Positions 16,216 through 23,813 of a stretch of 38,963 nucleotides of DNA are shown here, piece after piece (position 1 is the first letter of the stretch; the number at the start of each line of letters is the position of its first letter). Under the pieces are notes generated by a model, which ran no database searches, had not been told where the DNA came from, and was given only the letters and a program-made list of their open reading frames with translations. The stretch is from a virus. The position numbers and the translations under genes were made by a program. The DNA lies in IMG/VR virus record IMGVR_UViG_3300046655_001274, positions 1-38,963 of that record; one strand, written 5' to 3'.

Positions 16216-18306
16216 TTACTCTTCGTCATCGTCTGCGTCACCACGTGCGAATATACTTCCAACATAAGTAAGAACATCTGACGCACTATCTTCATCGTAT
16301 CCAAACGAAACAATAAGACGTTGCTTCAATGCGTCTATCTTTTCAAGAAGTTCCTTATCAACTACAGTTGCAGTATCTTGTGCAAGAGCAGACAACTTGA
16401 TACTATCTTTAGTATCTTCGAACAACTTCTTTTCAAGTGCTTTGTAAAGTTGCTCGTTTGAGTCATACTTAAACTCTTTACCCTTGGCGGCAAGTCCACC
16501 CATATAGTTCATAATTTCTCTACGAAAATCATCTTTCATTCCAGTAGAAATACCAATTTTTTCTTCAATACTACGCATCAAAGTTTCGTTTGCAGTTTCT
16601 TCTTTTCCAGTTACAGGATTTGTAACTTTTTCATCTTGAATATATGCAACGATGTTATCAATGTAGTTGGTGCAAAGTGCTTTTATTGCTTCTTCACTAC
16701 TACTAAGTGCTTGTTGTACTTCTCGTTTCACAATTCTATCATATTCCTTTTCTACAAGTTCAAGACGTTCAAACATAGACTTTTTATCATCTTCGTTTAA
16801 GAACCCACTATAACTTTTAAGTCCTTCACGAATTTGTGCAAACAACATAAATGGATTTAAACTTTTAGCACCCATTCTTGGATTAACGATTGCATTGGAA
16901 AACTGATTTTGAATGAAACGAGCAGATACTCCACCATACAATCCTTCTTTTGGAGATTCTTCTTGCATTTCTTTTACGTGTTCATCTGTGAATCCATGTA
17001 CACTCTGACCATTGTAAAGTTTTGCTTTTTGAATAATGCTCATGTCTTGCTTTGAACTTTCTTCTAAACGACTTACTACTGCGAACAATGCAGCCAAGTA
17101 TGTTGTGTGAGGTGCAATGTGTTTGTTTACGGTACTTGTATTATAGAAGTGATCATAAATTTTCTTTTCTTCAGAAATTTTAAGAAGATAAGGAATATCG
17201 ATTTTGATAGTTCTATCACGCAGTGCTTCCATGAATTTATTATTGGTTAATTTTTCAAACTCAGCATTATTAGTATGCCCAAGAATAACCTCATCAATTG
17301 GTACTTGGTTAAAACGACGTGGTTTTACACGATGCTCTTGAGTTGCTCCAAGTAGATCATACAAGAATTCTGTTTGAAGTTTAAGAATTTCTTGGAACTC
17401 AATAAGACCACGATTAGAGACTAAAAATTCTCCGTCAAAATCAAATGCACGGGGATCACTTTCACTACCATACTCTGCTAACTTACGATAATTAATATCA
17501 CCGGTTAACTCGGTTGCATCTTGTGATTTTTCATCCTTGGGTTGAAATGTTCCGATTCCCACACGGTTCTTTTCTGATAAAACGACTCTTCTAACAACGA
17601 CATGGTCTAGAACCCTGCGGTAATCACCCCCGTGCATTTCCATTAGTTGATTATAGTAATACTCGTTTACAGGATTCAATGCTCCATCAAGTTTTAACTT
17701 ATAATCATCACTGGAAATATTTTTATTTAAATTACTAATTACTTCATTACGGACTTTAGTAGGAAGTAATTTTAATGGTTCTTCGTTCATTGGACATGGA
17801 ACTAATTGCTCTTCACCATTTTTATCTGCGATTTTCCAACTAAAAGAATACAACGCACCATCTTCTGTTGTTGTATACTCTTCAAGTCCTTTTTTGAGTG
17901 CAGTTACAATTGTTGATTTACTACTACCAACTGGTCCGTGTAGTAATATCACTCTTCGTTCTGGACCATAGTGTCTACTTGCACTTTTTAAAATGTCCAT
18001 AAATTCCATCAAGTTTTCTTCAAGACCATAAATAGAGATGTCACCAAGACCTTGAAAAAACTTATATTTAACATATTGCCTTTTGCAATATTTAAATTCT
18101 TCTGTTCCATGTGACATTACCATATCATAAAGTCTTTGATATGAATTTCTTGCAACACGTGGACTTTCTTCAATCATCTGCAAATAATCCCAAAATGATC
18201 CTGTCCAATTAAGAGACTTGTATGTTTTTACCGAATCGTCATTTTCTGATCTGATTAAAGATTCAAGTGAATTTGTTTTTTCTTTTTGTCGTTTTTTATT
18301 TTCCAT
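16216..18306 (-). CDS. prkA: PrkA/YeaG serine protein kinase (AAA+ ATPase)
   Basis: About 696 residues. An N-terminal PrkA AAA+ domain holds Walker A GPVGSSKST (near 126-134) and the family block NRGLIEFQEILK (near 305-315). The C-terminal PrkA domain follows. The family has been reported as a serine kinase and as an ATP-dependent protease-like protein. In E. coli YeaG acts in nitrogen starvation and stationary-phase regulation. Two ATGs are possible: 18312 is only two bases from AAGG, while 18306 is eight bases away, so I prefer the latter. It heads the prkA-yeaH-spoVR-methyltransferase run. It is somewhat longer than E. coli YeaG (about 644), with insertions in the AAA+ part. Confidence 0.94.
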   Translation of the reverse strand: MENKKRQKEKTNSLESLIRSENDDSVKTYKSLNWTGSFWDYLQMIEESPRVARNSYQRLYDMVMSHGTEEFKYCKRQYVKYKFFQGLGDISIYGLEENLMEFMDILKSASRHYGPERRVILLHGPVGSSKSTIVTALKKGLEEYTTTEDGALYSFSWKIADKNGEEQLVPCPMNEEPLKLLPTKVRNEVISNLNKNISSDDYKLKLDGALNPVNEYYYNQLMEMHGGDYRRVLDHVVVRRVVLSEKNRVGIGTFQPKDEKSQDATELTGDINYRKLAEYGSESDPRAFDFDGEFLVSNRGLIEFQEILKLQTEFLYDLLGATQEHRVKPRRFNQVPIDEVILGHTNNAEFEKLTNNKFMEALRDRTIKIDIPYLLKISEEKKIYDHFYNTSTVNKHIAPHTTYLAALFAVVSRLEESSKQDMSIIQKAKLYNGQSVHGFTDEHVKEMQEESPKEGLYGGVSARFIQNQFSNAIVNPRMGAKSLNPFMLFAQIREGLKSYSGFLNEDDKKSMFERLELVEKEYDRIVKREVQQALSSSEEAIKALCTNYIDNIVAYIQDEKVTNPVTGKEETANETLMRSIEEKIGISTGMKDDFRREIMNYMGGLAAKGKEFKYDSNEQLYKALEKKLFEDTKDSIKLSALAQDTATVVDKELLEKIDALKQRLIVSFGYDEDSASDVLTYVGSIFARGDADDDEE

Positions 18307-18350
18307 AACCATTACCTTATATTTTTTTTGTTAGTGAGTCAAATATTAAA

Positions 18351-18749
18351 TTAGATGTTAAGTATTTTAAATAACTTTGTTGAAATTAACTTAACATCGG
18401 AATTACCGTCAGTCAACATAATTGAGTTAGAATAATCGTTCCAGTTGATTGCATATGATTTATCAAGGACTCCATTGTTTAAGTGTTTAATTAATGTATT
18501 CATAGAATTTATTGTATAGATTGAGTTAGAATCTTTTTTTCTGTGAACACTAATTGTGTTTTTGTAAAATCCATCTTCCCTTATATTATTGGAATTTACA
18601 TTATATGTCAAATATATCTGGTCTAAATTATCTAAATTTTGCAAACAATATATTTTTCCAAAAACAACCGTGTAAAAATGACAGATACTTTTAATTTCTC
18701 TTTCATAATTGAGAATGTCCGTAAATGTGCATAGCAGTTGTGTATTCAT
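18351..18749 (-). CDS. unknown AT-rich protein
   Basis: A 132-residue protein rich in Asn, Ser, Ile, Tyr and Leu (for example YLTYNVNSNNIRED and SNSIMLTDGNSDVKL), without a signal peptide or membrane helix. The composition, like that of the polymerase-like gene upstream, is more Asn- and AT-codon-rich than the flanking replication and prkA genes. It has AAAGG before the ATG and an exact TATATTTAT motif 21 bases ahead of the start. The position between a polymerase-like gene and prkA suggests an early or middle phage protein. I do not recognise a family, and it does not resemble T4 RegA. Confidence 0.6.
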   Translation of the reverse strand: MNTQLLCTFTDILNYEREIKSICHFYTVVFGKIYCLQNLDNLDQIYLTYNVNSNNIREDGFYKNTISVHRKKDSNSIYTINSMNTLIKHLNNGVLDKSYAINWNDYSNSIMLTDGNSDVKLISTKLFKILNI

Positions 18750-18770
18750 ATTGTATATAACCTTTTACAG

Positions 18771-18779
18771 ATAAATATA
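18771..18779 (-). promoter_or_regulatory. TATATTTAT motif upstream of the 132-aa gene
   Basis: An exact copy of the recurrent 9-mer. Initiation about seven bases downstream would leave a short leader that keeps the AAAGG ribosome binding site. Confidence 0.4.
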
Positions 18780-18787
18780 CATTAATT

Positions 18788-20089
18788 TTAGCAAACACTT
18801 AACTTAGACATATCTCCATAATTTTTACCGACATATACTCTCAGTGGAAATTTGTTATTATCTGTAAGTTTTTCAATAATTTTTTTGGTATGTGAAATTT
18901 CAGACTTATGTAAATCAACTATAAATGCATCATAATGATATAAAATTACTTTGCTTTTTAATTTTGAAAATTCGCCATTAAGATATAATGCTAATTTTGT
19001 ATTTCTTTCAGTTTCTGCACTTTGTAGTAAGTAATTAAAAAGTTTATATGAATTCATTGAATCATAGTTTTTTTTGTATAATTTACGATTGTATAACCAA
19101 GTTTCAATGTATTCGTTTTTATTAAATGATGCCCAACACGATTCTACATATTTTACAACCTCGGCCATAAAGGGGATGTGTTCTTTTACATCATCAGAGA
19201 TTCCACCGTAAATTAAGTTAAATGTAATTTTTTTGGACATCTCGTATTCTTCTTCAGTTAACTCTTCTTTATCGTAATAAAACTTTCCAAAATATTCATG
19301 CAAAGAAGATTCAGGTAATGAAAAGTTTATATGGTTAGCAAACAATCTCAAGTGATAACTTTCATAATCAACCATAAACAAAATACCATCTTCACCAAAT
19401 CTACTCTCAATGGAATCTTTTTCATTTTTCTTTGAATTCAAAGCCGCAAAGTTTATTTTTCCAAATCTATTACTTGGACGAGTAGTTGGAGTATAATAGT
19501 TATATTGACTATACACACATCCGTTATCGTGAATTAAATCAGTTGATCCTAAATTATATACTTCATGATTTATATAAATTCCATTCTTTTCAATTTCATA
19601 AAATGCTTTACATAAATCACTCGAAAAGTTGCAATTTTCGTATGTGTTTAAATGAGGTTTTAAAAGTTTCAAGGTATCGTTGAAACTTTTTTTAATTAAC
19701 ATTATTGGTATTGAACGAATATCAGAATTATTAAGTGGTAATTTGTATTCAAATAAATTACCTGTCTTACAATACATTTCAAATAATAAATCAGTATACG
19801 AACTGACATCACTGACATACATTGAATCTTTTTTATTTAGTATGTATTTTTTACAATTACTATTATTGATATAGTTTAATATGTTTTTATCCATTAAAAC
19901 TACATCGGGATGACTAAACGAAATCAAAAAAAGAGAATCAGTCTCTAAATGGTAAATGAACACAACACAAACCTTCTTAGTAACAGGATGATAGTTTGGT
20001 TCAAACAAATAATAAAAAAGTGCAGTCCCACTTTTTAAAGTATTACTCAATAACTTTACATCCTCTTTTGTTTCAATACACAAAAACAT
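18788..20089 (-). CDS. reduced, divergent family A DNA polymerase-like protein
   Basis: A 433-residue protein whose second half carries family A polymerase motifs. These are a palm entry AFYEIEKNGIYI (162-173), TTRPSNRFGKINFAALN matching the TGR...NLQNIP block, motif A DYESYHLR (241-248), motif B SKKITFNLIYGG (285-296), LLQSAETERNTKLAL, and motif C as HYDAF (385-389) where HDE is usual. The Glu of DYSQIELR is His and the Arg that precedes the motif B lysine is missing, so the active site is altered. The first 160 residues are too short and divergent to show a proofreading domain. T4-like phages normally use family B gp43, which is not in this window. It could be the replicative enzyme, an accessory polymerase or a degenerate copy. 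Confidence 0.78.
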   Translation of the reverse strand: MFLCIETKEDVKLLSNTLKSGTALFYYLFEPNYHPVTKKVCVVFIYHLETDSLFLISFSHPDVVLMDKNILNYINNSNCKKYILNKKDSMYVSDVSSYTDLLFEMYCKTGNLFEYKLPLNNSDIRSIPIMLIKKSFNDTLKLLKPHLNTYENCNFSSDLCKAFYEIEKNGIYINHEVYNLGSTDLIHDNGCVYSQYNYYTPTTRPSNRFGKINFAALNSKKNEKDSIESRFGEDGILFMVDYESYHLRLFANHINFSLPESSLHEYFGKFYYDKEELTEEEYEMSKKITFNLIYGGISDDVKEHIPFMAEVVKYVESCWASFNKNEYIETWLYNRKLYKKNYDSMNSYKLFNYLLQSAETERNTKLALYLNGEFSKLKSKVILYHYDAFIVDLHKSEISHTKKIIEKLTDNNKFPLRVYVGKNYGDMSKLSVC

Positions 20090-20124
20090 CTTGAAAAATA
20101 TAATATAATAATATTTTCAATTTG

Positions 20125-20544
20125 TCAATTTGCTTTATAAAATTCTGTAAGACTTTTTATTTTATTTTGTACATCTGGCATTTTTTTGCGAAGACGATTA
20201 AATGCCTTTTCATTAAAATCTACTACACCCTCTTCTATCATAATGCCATTATCATACTCACTTCTATACACACCTGAGATTTTCCAACGCAAAAGTTCGC
20301 ATCTATAAAAGGGATTTTTTTTAAGTTCATTATACTTTGCTACATCTACTTCAAAAATTACCCCATTTTTATCACTTGCTTTTATTACGAAGTAACGAGT
20401 AAAGTATTTATTCTTGTAGTCATCTACTTCTGGTTTTATTTTGATCTGCTCAGGAAACTCACTAAAAGTGGCTGCCTTCAATGAACCTTTTCTTGATAAG
20501 AGATCAGTATATATTTTTTTATTAAGATATTCGTCCGTGTCCAT
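20125..20544 (-). CDS. baseplate-associated protein of unknown function
   Basis: A 139-residue soluble protein without signal or membrane segments. The central part (YFTRYFVIKASDKNGVIFEVDVAKYNELKKNPFYR, then LLRWKISG) looks like a small beta-rich domain, and the C-terminus is helical and basic. Its ATG overlaps the stop of the 987-residue hub-like gene by one base (TAATG), so it is translated with the tail genes and is probably a small virion or assembly protein. I recognise the general look from other T4-like phages but cannot name a function. Confidence 0.65.
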   Translation of the reverse strand: MDTDEYLNKKIYTDLLSRKGSLKAATFSEFPEQIKIKPEVDDYKNKYFTRYFVIKASDKNGVIFEVDVAKYNELKKNPFYRCELLRWKISGVYRSEYDNGIMIEEGVVDFNEKAFNRLRKKMPDVQNKIKSLTEFYKAN

Positions 20545-23507
20545 TATTCACTACCGTTTACACTAGGTATATATTCCGAACCAATTGTTGTTATCCAATT
20601 ATTATCAGATATATCATGTGCAACAGATTGTATTCTCCAATGACCATTAATAAAATAGTGTGTTGGTACACCTGTACACGCAAACACATCTAACAGACGA
20701 AGACCTTCAATTCCATCAAGTTCCATTGTGAGTTCACATCCATCCAATGGCATATTGTTTTTTACGCAATTTAACTTATGATCATCAAGTTTCATACTTT
20801 TTAATACACGATTTTTATTTGGATCGACCATTTCAATATCATAATCAAATGCACTCCAATCATTATCAGCCGCAACTATAAACTTTTCTTCAGATTCTAT
20901 TTCGTCTTCTTCATCTTCTGCTTCACCCGTCGGACTTGACGGTTCACCTTTTAATACAACCGGCTTTGCATCTTTAAGCAACCTATCTTCACGTCCTCTT
21001 GCATAAAATGCGGCCTGTGAATTATCTTTTGCGTCCTTTTCACCAAACAAAACCATACCTTGCACTTCACTTGAACACGATACATCAAGTGATAAACTTT
21101 TTACTATACTATTTTTTGTATGAGATTTAAATCTATATGCTTGATCTTCTCGTTGTACATCATACGCAGTTACTAATCCAGGATATCTTCTATCAACTAT
21201 TTGTACATTGGTATCATTTGAAACCGATGTATTTGGTCCAACTAAATCAAAATCCCAAATACCTCCGGCTGCTTCTGAAACTTTCTTTAGAATATCTTTT
21301 AGCATTTCTGTAATATTTGATCCATTTAATACTGCATCTTTTACCACATTATAGTTCACATATAGATCTTGCAATCTACCACTATATCCCTCGGTTTTAA
21401 CTCCACCAGATAAAGTTGCAAAATCAGGAAAAGGCTTTACTGCATCCGGGTATTCAGCTGGAACATATCCTGATAAAATTTCATATAAATTATCACGTGG
21501 TGATTGTTTCAAGGCAGTATTTATATTTGTTAATTTTCTTCCAAGTTCGGAATTTATAACTGCTAATACAGCAGAGGCATTGTCAGAATTTCCAAGTTGT
21601 AAATCTTTTCGTATTTGAGTTACTACTTGATCAGTAGTTCCACTGTTTCTTTCACTTATTTTTTGATTTCTTCTTGGAGACATTGCATTGGGTATCAATA
21701 ATACTTTACCATCGGTAGATTTAATATTTGGATGTGCAACACAACGTGAATTATCAACTTTAAACTCAAACAAACCTATATTAGTCTCCTCGGTTTTTTT
21801 GGTAAAAAATTTATTTACTATATCTACTAAATAACCTATTGTTATATATGCATCTTCTTTATCTGAATGATATGTTTCTTTACCCGATGCACTTTGATCA
21901 AATTGAAAAAATCTTCCTTTAGATACACTCATCGCACCCACTTCTCCACTTATTTCTGCAATAGAATCTTCACCCATATCATACCATTCGTGGGGGTCTT
22001 CATCCCCTCCCAAAATTTCATCCAGTTTTGTTTCCACAAATAATTTAAAATCTTTAACTCTTGTGTCTGGGTTGTCATCATCACCTGTTTTTTCTTTTGT
22101 TGCTTGATTATCAAGAGATGCTGAAATTTTTGATGTTGTTGATATTTTGATTTCACAATCATATCCACCGTCCTCTCTTAAATTGTAACTATAATTATTT
22201 ATAATTCCAATGGCAAACGAATAATTTCCTTTTCCTTTTTTTAAATGATTGTTAGAAAGAACCGGATCGGTAAAATACCCTACCATACCTTCTCCAGGAC
22301 CGAATCTGTATTTTGCACTCTCGTCTATATCTTCATCAGATAATGGGTCTTTTCCTTCATCTGCTCTTAAATTATTTACTTTGTTTAATCTCTGTGGGTT
22401 TCCTTTTATATAATCACCTTTGGCAATTTTAATAGGTTTACCTAAATTTGTAGAATCAATTAAACATTCTCTCGGATAAGTATTCCAACCCCACTCAACT
22501 ATACATGATATACCTAGTTTAAAAAAATAATCATCCATGTAATCTAATTGATCACGACTATGAACCACAAATGTAACCGTAGTTTCTCTAAAATTTCGTC
22601 CAGGTTCCTTATCTTCTGATTTAATCGATGTAATTCCAGGAGACGGACGATGTTTAAAATCTTCTTCTTCTATTGTATGATCAACGGATGGTGGTGTAAA
22701 TTTATCACTTCCTTCTCCACTCCAACCTCTTCCCAAATATGTTTTACCACCCCCCTGACCGGTGGTTGGATCAAATCCATATTGCTCATGGAATCCATTT
22801 TTGTAATTCCCATCTTCATCTTTTCTATTAAAACCATGCATTTCAAATCCATAGATTGGTAAACTTGTTTCTGGATTTTCCCCAATCGCATTGGATATGA
22901 CACGCATCCAAGGTGCTTTTGGACCTCTATAAATAGTTTCACTATACTCATCATCAAAGGTAGCATCATTGCTCATTTGTATGGAGGTATCATTTGCAAA
23001 TTCTCCTCCTGTTGTATAATACATTCCAAAGTTTTTTTCACGTCGTGTAAACTCATTTCTGACCCAGGGACGAACGTGGGTTGTACCAAAAGCACTTGAT
23101 TCACCAATACTAGATGTCTCGTCCATGAAAGAACCTTTTGGTGGAGGTTTTGCGTCCTTAGTTTTTAAATCGTTTTTAGCAGCTTCTTTTGACTCAAATA
23201 ATGGTTTTTCTTTTCCAGTTGCTGATGTAGTATCCTTCAATGCATCTGCTATTTCATTTCCACCAGAACCTCCATCTCCACCAGGAGGAAATCCACCTCC
23301 CAACAAACCTCCTAAACCACCCGATAACGGATTACCACCACCAGCACCTCCGTCCGACGAGTTTCCAAACATACCAGCAAGTTTACCACCAAGACCACCT
23401 CCCGAGTTTGAATTACCTCCTAGAAAACTATCTATATTTTTTTTACCTGTATTTTTTTCTGGAAATAATCCTTTTGCTTTATTGATTAAATCGTCACCTA
23501 TTGCCAT
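20544..23507 (-). CDS. large baseplate hub-like structural protein
   Basis: A 987-residue protein. The first 100 residues are Gly/Ser/Asn-rich and low in complexity. Next come folded segments including VTFVVHSRDQLDYMDDYFFK and CIVEWGWNTYP. The C-terminus (GIEGLRLLDVFACTGVPTHYF, then GHWRIQSVAHDISDNNWITTIG) resembles the end of gp27/late-control-D-type hub proteins, where a beta domain closes the tail tube and contacts the spike. It sits between the gp53-like wedge gene and a small coupled gene, as expected for a baseplate cluster. The match to gp27 is by layout and C-terminal pattern only. Confidence 0.7.
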   Translation of the reverse strand: MAIGDDLINKAKGLFPEKNTGKKNIDSFLGGNSNSGGGLGGKLAGMFGNSSDGGAGGGNPLSGGLGGLLGGGFPPGGDGGSGGNEIADALKDTTSATGKEKPLFESKEAAKNDLKTKDAKPPPKGSFMDETSSIGESSAFGTTHVRPWVRNEFTRREKNFGMYYTTGGEFANDTSIQMSNDATFDDEYSETIYRGPKAPWMRVISNAIGENPETSLPIYGFEMHGFNRKDEDGNYKNGFHEQYGFDPTTGQGGGKTYLGRGWSGEGSDKFTPPSVDHTIEEEDFKHRPSPGITSIKSEDKEPGRNFRETTVTFVVHSRDQLDYMDDYFFKLGISCIVEWGWNTYPRECLIDSTNLGKPIKIAKGDYIKGNPQRLNKVNNLRADEGKDPLSDEDIDESAKYRFGPGEGMVGYFTDPVLSNNHLKKGKGNYSFAIGIINNYSYNLREDGGYDCEIKISTTSKISASLDNQATKEKTGDDDNPDTRVKDFKLFVETKLDEILGGDEDPHEWYDMGEDSIAEISGEVGAMSVSKGRFFQFDQSASGKETYHSDKEDAYITIGYLVDIVNKFFTKKTEETNIGLFEFKVDNSRCVAHPNIKSTDGKVLLIPNAMSPRRNQKISERNSGTTDQVVTQIRKDLQLGNSDNASAVLAVINSELGRKLTNINTALKQSPRDNLYEILSGYVPAEYPDAVKPFPDFATLSGGVKTEGYSGRLQDLYVNYNVVKDAVLNGSNITEMLKDILKKVSEAAGGIWDFDLVGPNTSVSNDTNVQIVDRRYPGLVTAYDVQREDQAYRFKSHTKNSIVKSLSLDVSCSSEVQGMVLFGEKDAKDNSQAAFYARGREDRLLKDAKPVVLKGEPSSPTGEAEDEEDEIESEEKFIVAADNDWSAFDYDIEMVDPNKNRVLKSMKLDDHKLNCVKNNMPLDGCELTMELDGIEGLRLLDVFACTGVPTHYFINGHWRIQSVAHDISDNNWITTIGSEYIPSVNGSE

Positions 23508-23521
23508 TGAATTACTTTCTA

Positions 23522-23812
23522 CTATGTATTAATTTTAATATGATCCTGAATTACCTCACTTATATTTTTTGGAATTCTTAATTGCATACCAGGATCTGCG
23601 TACATTTTTCCCGCAATTCCGTTTGCCGATGCAATTACCCACCAATATGTTGGATTGTCGTAAAACTTGTATGCAAGGTGATCAAGTCTTGTTTTTTCTA
23701 CTACTCTAATAAATGAATCGTTTGGTCTTGGTTTTACACGATTTAATAGTGTGGTAGTTACAATTTTTTTTTCGTCTCCGTTTTTAGTTTTTTTGGTATA
23801 TGAATATCTCAT
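23522..23812 (-). CDS. baseplate wedge gp53-like protein with LysM-type fold
   Basis: A 96-residue protein. The core VVEKTRLDHLAYKFYDNPTYWWVIASANGI, then MYADPGMQLRIPKNI, is the pattern of LysM-like tail proteins (P2 gpX, T4 gp53): a helix pair around YKFY..P.YWW.IA..N and a closing PG..LRIP strand. Such proteins join the baseplate wedge or hub to the tube. It lies immediately downstream of the 796-residue gene and upstream of the hub-like gene, with no room between them, so all three are coexpressed. Confidence 0.8.
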   Translation of the reverse strand: MRYSYTKKTKNGDEKKIVTTTLLNRVKPRPNDSFIRVVEKTRLDHLAYKFYDNPTYWWVIASANGIAGKMYADPGMQLRIPKNISEVIQDHIKINT

Positions 23813-23813
23813 T

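Noticed and set aside
23125-23532. A 135-codon plus-strand frame rich in Pro and Phe.
   Set aside because: It is the mirror of the Gly/Ser-rich N-terminus of the 987-residue hub-like protein.
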